From positions 1 to 64,000 of the forward strand of contig CAZEFI010000006.1 in the NCBI GenBank assembly GCA_964511425.1: a stretch of DNA of 64,000 bases, read 5' to 3'. The stretch's first letter is position 1; the number at the start of each line of letters is the position of its first letter. Position numbers and translations under genes: made by a program. Below the pieces are notes generated by a model that searched no databases, was not told the DNA's origin, and saw nothing but the letters and a program-made list of their open reading frames with translations. Source of the stretch: Bin55 sp964511425 (GTDB lineage Bacteria > Pseudomonadota > Gammaproteobacteria > Pseudomonadales > Azotimanducaceae). Positions 38,301-46,343 of the stretch are shown in pieces.

Positions 38301-39197
38301 TTGTTCAAAGTCCGTCAAAAGATCAATGTGTAGATTCGTCAGGTCTTTATCTTCTTCTTTGCGTGCTACAAGTTCTTCCAGTAACTCTGGAAGGTTCCCA
38401 GCTTTGCGATAGGATTCGTCCACCAAGGTCAGTGCGTACAAAGCATCAAAACGGGTTTCAGCAGACTCGTACGCAAGCCAAGCATTCTGTTGTGCGAGTT
38501 CGAAGTTCTCTGCGAGGATCGACCATTCCGTGATTCGGAGTAATTGGCGAAAATAGTATTTACTTTCTGGATTTGGTTGGTACAGCTCGACTGCTGTGAT
38601 AGGGTGTCCCAACACGGCCAATGTGAGAGCTGCACGATTCTTAAATTCCTGGCTCTGTGCTGCGGCTAAATCGACTAACGCTTCGACGTTCGTGGGTTGT
38701 ACATCAATCATCGCAAGCCGAATGCGAATGAACTGCTGTTCCTCTGCAAGTTTGGTGAGTTCGAGTGTCTTTTCGTACCATTCGACTGCTTCTCCCTTTT
38801 TTCCTTGAGCATCAAGCAGTCGTGCTTTAAGGAGGGTGCCGTCTGTAGTTTCTTCAAGCTCTAAGGCTAAATCTCCTTGTTCGATTGCACTGTCGAACTG
38901 CCCATAACGCCAATAGAGATGCGCCATTGAAAGGTATGACTTGACACGAGTTCGCATGTTGGTACTTACATCTTCGGCAATATTCCGCAAGTCTTCGATG
39001 GCTGGATCTAGATTTCGATGTGTCAGAATTACATCGTTGAATACTCGATACACAAGATCTAAATCTAAGCGTTCTTCCGTTTTGTTTGCTTCGTGGAGTT
39101 CCTCTAGCGGTTTTGCGAAAAGTGTCGCAGTCATTAAGATCGTAATGACTGATAGGAACGGGACGAGTACTAGATTTAAACGGCGTTTCATTTTCAT
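32343..39197 (-). CDS. Giant exported TPR-repeat protein, paralog 2
   Basis: Exported helical-repeat protein of 2,284 aa. The signal peptide is at the N-terminus (LVLVPFLSVITILMTATLFA, cleavage after LFA). TPR-type helix pairs occupy the first half (MAHLYWRYGQFDSAIEQGDLAL, EASVLSMSGFTEEAIESYRLAL, AVAIFQYIAEHA, GAEKALDLIQDITG). A low-complexity acidic/Ser/Met-rich insertion lies near residues 1080-1130 (EESDDESAEEGESTGSAES). The second half is helical and diverged, with retained anchors such as VRLFWRNINIQNLD and a final LEVRVL. It begins 269 bp after paralog 1 and ends 173 bp before the 634-aa gene. No enzymatic motif was seen; a role as periplasmic scaffold is inferred. Confidence 0.85.
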   Translation of the reverse strand: MKMKRRLNLVLVPFLSVITILMTATLFAKPLEELHEANKTEERLDLDLVYRVFNDVILTHRNLDPAIEDLRNIAEDVSTNMRTRVKSYLSMAHLYWRYGQFDSAIEQGDLALELEETTDGTLLKARLLDAQGKKGEAVEWYEKTLELTKLAEEQQFIRIRLAMIDVQPTNVEALVDLAAAQSQEFKNRAALTLAVLGHPITAVELYQPNPESKYYFRQLLRITEWSILAENFELAQQNAWLAYESAETRFDALYALTLVDESYRKAGNLPELLEELVARKEEDKDLTNLHIDLLTDFEQYDEAIALFQSMDTDPTDLSTRYRLLQIYDVARRTDEMVAEYRRLIREEPNTVLWYSGLASHFVSVAQPEESLKVWFLLEENNTDDIDILTHGGRYMSQMGFEAESMAIVERHRAKHGPTTTGQIFLFEKHLANGRYDEATAELQTLSAALPKNSGDLRTVADAYERLQRFDLALEVFVQVQESEEEKLGYDDRMRLAWLESVAGNREEAMRLWQDIWLQEDKPARRNFAEAQFLLLAAELNQLAKIAIDIERKLYNQEADKNEINLLVRIYTQVSDAFSAREVIEEFATYSDVSETERLRQIGLVYLQLNEYDKYDQVLRELVDIDEENRMEHIQNIVLNAVAYTVNEEAEDRLEDIFYWLEELRKYDHDAVTGEFEASVLSMSGFTEEAIESYRLALVQQPDNSDNMLLMGELMKESDRTDEAVAIFQYIAEHAKDDNEFVVAIDGILNMFGQQRFGQRLGFNRQAAFKWAHRIILERITQREDKFYLYTLLAEIATEFLDTESEFVAIENSISQAGIRRLSVLRELVTMSTPGQGWFFYGRSVNDPDRQITYGRRLIGLRQQLPPEVYISIAKTLLSQDDELGAEKALDLIQDITGDLDVNQTKADLFQEAGFYKKALAFYSHALVLNQNNILLLIKTAALREGNGQEEVAADLYMKGILNVLRGQPAQLYAGVPVAGTRMGWGGAQNTSVNRDYNTYYEPLIQGLIATWPQDPEKSAQQFAILRNFFDEELEYIQTLPRRDEGLQITSFSRLDYFCRFVRRLCSVLEHYEFAHAMDLELARVFLEESDDESAEEGESTGSAESRMAATMMQSMGGLISVTSSMMPGEEEAVSFADYLKTDYEANGLHLSDELKELLRDTTEELSSETSEDVKLLSQELNKAIESNDVERTARLLKIVEPPKPVAQIFYDFLDEPEDDVKPSLPVNPYMQGSVGVANPRDVLGYARATLGESEYTRMVPIISGKFQGEPSRLLATISTDPDLITDLEEVVGPFFQSFAEIKDLLEIPDNTHLRQTLQYGNSGFWRYVQKWEKPSESIELFEYIVNNIADNTRPGQPYLYSLPAMYRELISQKLNASQKRTLQEATIEMVKMIDFQEEYVTTYVWDLVAVFDAHPDNLDVLVKVYEAVDERMAEDWKLKEVLPAYYEGSKKDAFLTLLDVEPNQYVSYRLQNLIGSHFQDEIVASVQSFVDGDCPTLEQVTKIENHALNSFNRFVSDRQKYITLRNDYYRALKQCFPEETRYRTQLLRWTLQENKPAEARALFNEVYELDPENETIRTAFYFWNKQREFFVDALKIATDGGPDLRSRDVIEDIVARNDESWRTGDTEAYILYYMTPSDLRPSQDSSASTMSNRYPKNITRAATKILELDETATTKDAAEAVRLFWRNINIQNLDTSSPVYIGSSSSLMFLEWPFDEEMINRVNFYGYSSYFLGNFAFNWSSYLSFTNRTYGVEEDYERLLDHTTKNFPLGRELELLLRSQTNPYNPYQYMYFSRSRTDEKSRWYEVIRAAYAHHPEDLRQRLQELTDKILTGVANEHEFMMWMHLTNESQTPPSPDVIANFKKWARGIDDPTQPQLLNVARFFAGLEEWDEAIEIYQLLVLNRADFNEFTSQRYYNYSQEQQLSVSLIIDDVIEWLPVTESRKFVKSMLPIVQRFDDRELGQIMSDVFNLESLSKVFRPAEVFELAREVRSTTIVPDRHNTRLKPFEAIPLLKGISVLIDDTEYGEALNQLEKLIVKENVASSSDIGDLNVGQDSFYNRSDDLYYLSTLVREFSNSLGITIPFRQPQPPNPKFVSSAELLFALRDEIFDFENGEWMDRLTTSLISFLDKETVETKFVVELLAVLYNEFYKLEQFESSNGLAIALNTWLARQLENPTRSDLAPFAYLATEAEFPVSSKLFAQMISHGFFTTEQRVSLIQKLRETSEPDDVFLAIREIPVEMSGLSILKELREVGALVDEEEFVSDLDERIEALESALDTLEVRVL

Positions 39198-39331
39198 AGG
39201 TAAGAATTTCTTCGAGAGTTGATTGAAGTTGAAAGTAGCTCAACGCTTAGTATAAGTATAAAGTAGTTGATATTCTCCCCTGCCGATGAGCTACTCACTC
39301 GTTGTGATAGGGGCTGGAGCGAGAATAATGG

Positions 39332-39407
39332 AGTGTGTCCACACACTACTTCAAAGTTCGTAATCCGAACGCTAGGCTACGATAGGACGGGTGAAACCGA
39401 AGTAGCC
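39332..39407. other. Two hairpins in the spacer between giant TPR genes 1 and 2
   Basis: The 269-bp gap (39198-39466) has a perfect hairpin AGTGTG-TCCA-CACACT at 39332-39347. A second structure pairs GGCTAC (39375-39380) with GTAGCC (39402-39407) and contains an inner CGG/CCG stem (39388-39399). Neither has a T-run on the minus strand, so processing or stability roles are more likely than termination. Confidence 0.4.
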
Positions 39408-39466
39408 GTTTAATTCATTCAGTGATTACTCGCCAATATTGAAAGTCGGCACTGTTTTTGCTTGAA

Positions 39467-42400
39467 TTAGAGTACCGTCGTTTCTAACTCTTGATAGGCG
39501 TCTTCTAAGTTTTGAATTCTCAAGGAAACTACGTCTACAAAGTCCTCTTCGTTCGCGCGTCGAGCAATCTTATCGAGAACTCGAAGCACCGACAGACCCG
39601 CGGATTCAATAGAGATTGATTTTGCTGTGTCAAATGCTACTTCCGCAGTAGTCGAATCGTGCAATGTGTTCAGTATTGTTACGATATCGGAAGGCTGTAA
39701 AACGTCCAGTTCGAACGCATACTTTACAACCTGTGGGTCTAGCGGAAATTCCGCGTCAATCGCAAGCCGGAGAAATGGCCGAATGCTGTGTTGATCTAGC
39801 GAACGGTGATATTGCGTGAGCCACGCGCTTATTTTTGACCATGAGTTTGCCACTTTCTCGGGGTCGTCGCGCAAGTTGTACTCGAAAGCAATCACCGAAA
39901 GCATTTCGATCAAACCACGTTCATCCATGTCTTCATTGTCGAGCCACTTTGTCAACGATGTGACTAGCAAATTCATCCATTCGTCGTTGTCAAAATCGAA
40001 GATTGTGTTTCGTTCTCGGAACAGTGCCATCACGTTCGGCGATACTAACGGAACCTCCGCTTCTGAGCCCATTCCCTCGGGACCTCCGCTGACATTGATA
40101 CTAACGGGACCGCCACCACTAACTATCGCCATGGAACTCAACATCGCTTGGGCTTGCGCTACACTCATTGAAATCGAAGAGCCTCCCATAGAAATCACAC
40201 TGCTACCAAGACTAGCGTTGGCGAGAGCTTCAGCATTATCTTGTTCGTCTGATTCATCTTCTTGCACTTTTATGAAGATAGGTTTCAGATACCCGATAGC
40301 TTCTGATAATTCTCCATTAGAAACTAAAACGCGTATTACCTGTACGAGTGGTGACACTTGTTCGAATTCAGGAGCGACGCTTCGTTTCGCATTATTTAGA
40401 AACTCTTCCATAGAAGGTCGTATTCGTTTTGCGACATCAAGTACTTCGTTGGTGGGATAGACACGAGACAACAATTTCACCGCTGTAGCGTCAAGATGAT
40501 GTTCAGAAATTTCAAATTCAAACGGTCGTACCATTGGCAAAATTCGCTCAACAAATTGTTGTGCGTGCGATTCCGATGTGTGCTCTTTTACGGTGTCGAT
40601 TAACCCAAACAAATCGACGGGGTTATCAGGCTCATTACCATATCCGAAAAACCTGTTTACTTGACCAAATTGAGGGTCCGTACGAGACAGATCCAGAGCA
40701 TACAACGTGAAGTAATCAATTGCTTTATCCCAAACTTTCGCACGCGCGAACATTTGTGCTATGTTGAGAATCTGACGTGGAGTGTGACTTGTTTGTTCCA
40801 CGACCCACTGCTCAACTTGCTCAAGCAGATCTGATGTCAATTCCTGTTCAGCACTGTTGGAGAGATATAGCCACAGACTAAATTCGTGCTTATCTGCTGA
40901 TTCTTCCAAAATTGCTGAGGTAAGTTCAGCTACTCGTTCGTCGCGCGCATCCGGATGGTCTGTGTAAGCCTTCACGAGGAGTTCGTACCACTGTTGCGAA
41001 TGATCTCTCTGTACAGGCGATTGTGCAATGAAATGTAGTTCTAGATCGCGACCGACAGAAAACTCATGCACCACCCAATCTAGCAGTGCTTCAGGCACTT
41101 CAGGTTGTTCAACACTCTTTTGCATGAGATATTGCGCCAATGTGCTAGAGAAGTTTCCCATCGGGTATCCAGAGTATCCGTAGAAATCGATGTTCTCGAG
41201 CTCGTTTAGGTCAACCGGCCAATTCAAAAACATTCCTAACGCTCCACCGGGCAAGTAAAAGCGTCTATCTCCACCTAAATTTTGAGTGTTGAGATTTCGC
41301 CAAAAGAGCCGGATGGCATCGCCTGCATCGGTCGTCGTATTAGTGTCATCAAGTTGTGCAAGTGCGTCGGCCGCAACTTTGATGTTCTTCGGTATAAGGT
41401 CAACCATAGAACGTCCGGGAGGCATGATTCCTTCGAACATATTGCCTCTGGCTCGAATCTGTTGCAAGATGGCGTCTGGGTGATTGCCATAGGAGTATCT
41501 GGATTCGTCGTTGCGCTTCAATATGTCGTCCAAAATATCTCGCTTCGTTAGATCAGGTTCACCGTCGTGTGCAACTGCGAGAGCCGCGACGTAGTCTTCC
41601 TGCTGCTCATTCCATAGGAAATAGGCAGTACGGATACCTTCTACAGTGTTGTCGAACTCATACCCATTCCTCAATTGTTCCGCAATTCGACTATTCACAC
41701 CGCCTTGGATTGAGGTAACAATCAGATTGCGCAAGTACTCTACATTTTCCGGGAAACACTCCAATAGACTCTTCCCAAGTTCGTACTCATCAATCTCCGC
41801 GTCAAAACTGGGACCGAAGAACCCTCGACTAGGTATCAACATCGCAATCTGATCTTCAGTAGGGCATTCTCCATTCATCATTGCCTTAAGCATCGCGTTT
41901 GCTTGTTCTCCAAAGTATTGCCTGATCGCAGATTGCACGGAGAACACCCAACGAGTGTCTAAGTTTGACTCTAACAATTTGAGAAAAGCAGCATCTTTAT
42001 TTTCATCAAAAAAGTCTTCGAAGATCCCAACAACATCTAGACCCAATTCGGTCTTTTGAGTGATCATGTCGATGACATCTAAGTGTAGGTTTTGATTGTT
42101 CTCATGAACTTTGAAGTTGAGAACTAAGTTCAGCAAAGACGACATAACATACTCGTCTTGAAAATCGATGTGACTGATCAGGTCCGCCGCAGCAGTTTTG
42201 AATCTGTTACGTTGTTGCCGATCCCACTCCAATTCGATCAAATCTGAATACATACTGATATGTTCGTAAAGTAGGTTCCGCATCATCGGGTTGTTGCTAG
42301 GAGGCTGAGCAACCTGATATTCGAAGAACTGCAAGAGTTCGTCGTCGTTTTCGCGAGTTTTTAAATAGATCCAAATGCTTCGGTTGAAGCCATAAGCACG

Positions 42401-45400
42401 GGATAAAAATTGTTTAGTTTCAGGGGTTTCGAGCAAATCGACAATCTCGTCAACTGATTCAAAGAACGGTCCGTAATCTGCTTCGATCTCTTGAATGAGG
42501 TTTGAATTCCGTTGTAACAATTGAATCAGTTCTTGCGGATTTTCTTTGATTCTTGAAACGATAGTCGACGTAAGACGTGCTACCGTCACTTCGTCAAACA
42601 ACTGTTTCGCGTATCGCAGTGCTTGTTGGTAATTTCGATTGGATACCATGTCGTAGAACACTTCTTCCACGGGTTCCGGTAAGGTCATAATTGCCGCGAG
42701 CCGTGTAATGCGATCAACATTTTGTTGTTGCACCGCTCTGGTGAAATCTCTAGCGAGTGCATGGTCGTCAACGTTCTCTTCTGAAGCGAGGGCATGATCT
42801 TCCGTACGCCGGTCCTCAGGTACCATCGCGTGAATTTCATTGGGTATCTTGAGCCCATACATCTTATACTGGCTTTTTAGGTACGTATAAAAGTCGGCAG
42901 ACTCTACGGTTCTCGTGATCCTATCACCACTGGGAAGTGTAATCGTGGTCGTAGAGGTAGTTTTCTCCGGTTCCGGTGCGTCGTTTTTGCTTGTAGCGTC
43001 ATCTGCGTCGGTTGCAGGATCGATGAACACTTTAGCTAGCTGCTGATCTCGGGCATAGACAAATTCTTCTTGGCCAACTGTTGCTCCAAGTCGTCGTATG
43101 AACTGTGCAAGATGATCTAAGCGTGAGTAGCGCGGTAGATGGGCTTTTTCTTCGTCACCTCTCATCTCAATCACGTTTGCAAGTTCGTTCTGAAACATCG
43201 CGTCAATGTCCGTGAGATTTGAGGCAACTTCTTGGTCGTCTTTTGGCCAGGTCGCGATTACTCCTTGTGTAAAAGGCTCAAAGAATGTTTCATAATCACG
43301 ATTCACACTTAAATTCCGGCTCGCTCCAATCATCTGCACCCCAGCAGGAAACATCGATTGAAGATTTGAAGGTGCTCTTGATTCGGTATGAAGTCTATCG
43401 GGTTGGGTACGCAACACGTTCAATAAGCCTTTCATATATAGTGTGTTAGCGACATCGAGCTGGCCGTTCGCTTCTCGTAATACAGCCGTCTTTAACAGTA
43501 GGGTGATATCGTCCTGATTCAGTGCTAACGCGACACTGTATGATGCCAGTGCCTTCTTAGCATAACCAGCTTCTTGAAACAAGTCAGCTTTTGTTTGGTT
43601 TACGTCGATTTGGCCGGTGATGTCCCGGACTAAATTCAAAGACTTTTCTGCACCTAGAGTGTCTTCTCGTTCTAACAACGTTTTCGCCAGACTGATGTAG
43701 ACTTCTGGTGGTAGCTGCTGTCGAAGACCAATTAAGCGGCGACCGTATCGGAGTTGGCGTTCCGTGTCTCCTGCTTTTTGATTCAGCGAGTAGAAGCCCG
43801 CGTCTCGAGTCGACATGGTAACCAACTCGCGAAGTACGGAGAGGCGGCGAATTCCCGCCTGTGAAATTGAATTTTCGACCGCGACGAACTCTCCCTCGGT
43901 ATCGAGAGTCTCCAACGCGATTTCACCAAGTAAAGTGTACAGATAAAACTTGTCTTCGCGTCCAGTGACTCTCTCCAGAATAATTCGGTGGGCCCACCGG
44001 AAGGTGGCTTGGTCGTTAGGTGGAAGACGTTGTCCAAATCGTTCCTGCCCAATCATGTTGAGAATGCCGTCTATCGCTACCACAAACTCGTTATCGTTGT
44101 CGGCGTGTTCGGCTACATACTGGAATACTGCTACAGCCTCATCGGTGCGACCAGATTCTTTCATCAAGTCACCCATCAGCAGTAGGTTATCACTATGTTG
44201 AGGGTGTCTGACTAACGCGTACCGGTAACTTTCAATTGCCTCTTCCGTGAATCCGCTCATTGAGAGAACGCTAGCTTCAAATTCGCCGGTAACGGCTTCC
44301 TCATCAAACAATCGTAACTGCTCCAACCAATGTTGGATGTCCTCTAGCTTCTCATCGCTCTCCTCTTGCACCGTAAAAGCGACCATGTTGAGCACGATGT
44401 TTTGGATGTGTTCAATTCGATTCTCGGGGTCGATTTCTTCCAGTTGTCGAAGAATTTTGTCATATTTGTCGTATTCTTGTAGTTGCAAATAGACCAACCC
44501 TAATTGCCGAAGTTTCTCCACTTCGGGTATGTCCGCGTACCTTGCATATTGTTCAACAACCTCTGCGGCGGAGAACGAATCGCCAACCTCTGTGTAAATA
44601 CGCACTAGTAGGTTAATTTCATTCTTGCTCGCCGTCTTGTCCGTGAGTTTGTTTTCAATGTCAATTGCGATTCGAGCGAGTTTATTAAGTTCTGCAGCGA
44701 TTAATAGGAATTGCCCCTCGGCGAACGCGCGCCGGGCTGGAGAGTCTTCTTGGACCCAAATTTCCTGCCACAACCGCAAAGCTTCCTCGCGGTTGCCGAT
44801 CACACTATGAAGCCATGCTAAACGCATTCGATCGTCATATCCCAGTGCTTCTCCCTGGTGTTCTTCCACCTTAGCAAAAATCTCAAGGGCGTTTTCGTAT
44901 TTTTGCAAGCGCTCGTATGCATCTGCGACGGAACGTAAGTCACCGGCGTCTTCCGGAAGATACTCTACGAGTTCATTCAGTGCGGTGATCGCTTCGTTAT
45001 TTCGCCCTTTGTTTAGGTGAACTTCGAAAAGAAACATCTGCCCGGTCGTTGTTACACCATGAGTGTCACGATGTCGTTCCACCATAGCGATACTCTCTGC
45101 TTCAAAGCCCATTTGACCCATCAATCGGCTAGCATGAACCAGTATGTCAATATTGTCAGAATTGTTCTTTTCTAACGTTTCCCATACCTCTGCAGCGCGG
45201 GCCGGTTCAGCGACAGCGACATAATGCGAAGCTAGTCCAGAGTACCACAACACTGTGTTGGGTTCTGCGGTAATGAGACGTTCGTACTCTGCGATCATCT
45301 CATCGGTGCGTTTCGATACATCGTAAATCTGCAATAACCGAAAACGGGCCTCGAGATCGGTCGGATCAAGCTCCATTGACCGGTACAGTTCGATGGCTTC

Positions 45401-46312
45401 GTCATAACGCTCTAAGTCGCTCAATAAGTCGATATGAAGATCTACAAGGTCTTCGTCCTTATCAACACGATTGGTAAGTTCATTAACGAGAACGTCTAAC
45501 TCATCGCTGTGTCGGTATGCCTCATCGACCAACGTTAGTGCGTAGAGTCCGTCGAATCGAATGTCAGTATTGTCGTAGGCTAACCACGCAAACTTTTGTG
45601 CCGATTCATAGTCTTCCGCAATGATTGCCCACTCAGCATACCGAATTAATTGGCGAAAATATTTTTCATCATCGGGATTTGGTTTATACAGTTCAAGTGC
45701 TTTATCGGTGTGTCCGAGTACCGCTAACGTAATAGCGGCTCGGTTTTTGAATTCTTGATCTCGATTGATTGCCAGCGAGTAGAGTGCATCGACGTTTGTT
45801 TTGTCGGTGTCAATCATCGCGAGCCGAATTTGAATAAATTCTTTTTCGTCTGGATTGTCAGTACGAGCAAAAGCGTTTTCGTAGTGAGCGAGAGCTAGTT
45901 CTTCATCACCGTTAGCATCTGCTATTCTGCCTGCTAAGACATAGTAGTCGACGTCAAGTTCACTTTTTAGCTCCTCGTTTTCTGCGAGTAAAGTCAGGAT
46001 TTCTGTCGCTGTTGGTAGCTGCCCGTAACGCCAATATAAATGGGCTACTGACAAGTACGATTTTGTTCTATGCCAGGGGGTGTTTGAAGGATCTTCAGCT
46101 GTTTCCGTCAGCGTCGACACAGCATCTTCAATGCTTTGGTTTTCTATGATCGACTCGTTAAACACATCGGCAATCGAGTCTAGCGATAGTCTTCCTTTCT
46201 GTGCGTTACTGTTGTTCAGCAACTCTAGGGTAGGTGTTGTCGCAAAAATCGTCCCGCTAGCTACGAATAGTGCTAGACAGATCAGCGAGGAGGTGAGTGG
46301 TGTGACTTTCAT
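39467..46312 (-). CDS. Giant exported TPR-repeat protein, paralog 1
   Basis: Exported helical-repeat protein of 2,281 aa and the first giant of the block. The signal peptide is clear (LICLALFVASGTIFA, cleavage after IFA). The first 1,050 residues hold TPR-like pairs (SVAHLYWRYGQLPTATEIL, AAITLAVLGHTDKALELY, EASVLSMSGFTEEAIESYRYAL, VNQTKADLFQEAGYAKKAL). The second half is diverged helical sequence with a Thr/Ser linker (EKTTSTTTITLPSGD, about residue 1135) and a Ser/Gly/Met-rich insertion near residues 2020-2090 (SLGSSVISMGGSSISMSVAQ) that the paralogs lack. It ends LETTVL. It starts 31 bp after the VWA protein gene, so it is very probably in the same operon as the MoxR set. Confidence 0.86.
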   Translation of the reverse strand: MKVTPLTSSLICLALFVASGTIFATTPTLELLNNSNAQKGRLSLDSIADVFNESIIENQSIEDAVSTLTETAEDPSNTPWHRTKSYLSVAHLYWRYGQLPTATEILTLLAENEELKSELDVDYYVLAGRIADANGDEELALAHYENAFARTDNPDEKEFIQIRLAMIDTDKTNVDALYSLAINRDQEFKNRAAITLAVLGHTDKALELYKPNPDDEKYFRQLIRYAEWAIIAEDYESAQKFAWLAYDNTDIRFDGLYALTLVDEAYRHSDELDVLVNELTNRVDKDEDLVDLHIDLLSDLERYDEAIELYRSMELDPTDLEARFRLLQIYDVSKRTDEMIAEYERLITAEPNTVLWYSGLASHYVAVAEPARAAEVWETLEKNNSDNIDILVHASRLMGQMGFEAESIAMVERHRDTHGVTTTGQMFLFEVHLNKGRNNEAITALNELVEYLPEDAGDLRSVADAYERLQKYENALEIFAKVEEHQGEALGYDDRMRLAWLHSVIGNREEALRLWQEIWVQEDSPARRAFAEGQFLLIAAELNKLARIAIDIENKLTDKTASKNEINLLVRIYTEVGDSFSAAEVVEQYARYADIPEVEKLRQLGLVYLQLQEYDKYDKILRQLEEIDPENRIEHIQNIVLNMVAFTVQEESDEKLEDIQHWLEQLRLFDEEAVTGEFEASVLSMSGFTEEAIESYRYALVRHPQHSDNLLLMGDLMKESGRTDEAVAVFQYVAEHADNDNEFVVAIDGILNMIGQERFGQRLPPNDQATFRWAHRIILERVTGREDKFYLYTLLGEIALETLDTEGEFVAVENSISQAGIRRLSVLRELVTMSTRDAGFYSLNQKAGDTERQLRYGRRLIGLRQQLPPEVYISLAKTLLEREDTLGAEKSLNLVRDITGQIDVNQTKADLFQEAGYAKKALASYSVALALNQDDITLLLKTAVLREANGQLDVANTLYMKGLLNVLRTQPDRLHTESRAPSNLQSMFPAGVQMIGASRNLSVNRDYETFFEPFTQGVIATWPKDDQEVASNLTDIDAMFQNELANVIEMRGDEEKAHLPRYSRLDHLAQFIRRLGATVGQEEFVYARDQQLAKVFIDPATDADDATSKNDAPEPEKTTSTTTITLPSGDRITRTVESADFYTYLKSQYKMYGLKIPNEIHAMVPEDRRTEDHALASEENVDDHALARDFTRAVQQQNVDRITRLAAIMTLPEPVEEVFYDMVSNRNYQQALRYAKQLFDEVTVARLTSTIVSRIKENPQELIQLLQRNSNLIQEIEADYGPFFESVDEIVDLLETPETKQFLSRAYGFNRSIWIYLKTRENDDELLQFFEYQVAQPPSNNPMMRNLLYEHISMYSDLIELEWDRQQRNRFKTAAADLISHIDFQDEYVMSSLLNLVLNFKVHENNQNLHLDVIDMITQKTELGLDVVGIFEDFFDENKDAAFLKLLESNLDTRWVFSVQSAIRQYFGEQANAMLKAMMNGECPTEDQIAMLIPSRGFFGPSFDAEIDEYELGKSLLECFPENVEYLRNLIVTSIQGGVNSRIAEQLRNGYEFDNTVEGIRTAYFLWNEQQEDYVAALAVAHDGEPDLTKRDILDDILKRNDESRYSYGNHPDAILQQIRARGNMFEGIMPPGRSMVDLIPKNIKVAADALAQLDDTNTTTDAGDAIRLFWRNLNTQNLGGDRRFYLPGGALGMFLNWPVDLNELENIDFYGYSGYPMGNFSSTLAQYLMQKSVEQPEVPEALLDWVVHEFSVGRDLELHFIAQSPVQRDHSQQWYELLVKAYTDHPDARDERVAELTSAILEESADKHEFSLWLYLSNSAEQELTSDLLEQVEQWVVEQTSHTPRQILNIAQMFARAKVWDKAIDYFTLYALDLSRTDPQFGQVNRFFGYGNEPDNPVDLFGLIDTVKEHTSESHAQQFVERILPMVRPFEFEISEHHLDATAVKLLSRVYPTNEVLDVAKRIRPSMEEFLNNAKRSVAPEFEQVSPLVQVIRVLVSNGELSEAIGYLKPIFIKVQEDESDEQDNAEALANASLGSSVISMGGSSISMSVAQAQAMLSSMAIVSGGGPVSINVSGGPEGMGSEAEVPLVSPNVMALFRERNTIFDFDNDEWMNLLVTSLTKWLDNEDMDERGLIEMLSVIAFEYNLRDDPEKVANSWSKISAWLTQYHRSLDQHSIRPFLRLAIDAEFPLDPQVVKYAFELDVLQPSDIVTILNTLHDSTTAEVAFDTAKSISIESAGLSVLRVLDKIARRANEEDFVDVVSLRIQNLEDAYQELETTVL

Positions 46313-46343
46313 GGAAAGGACCCTCGTCGTGTCATGTGTGCAG

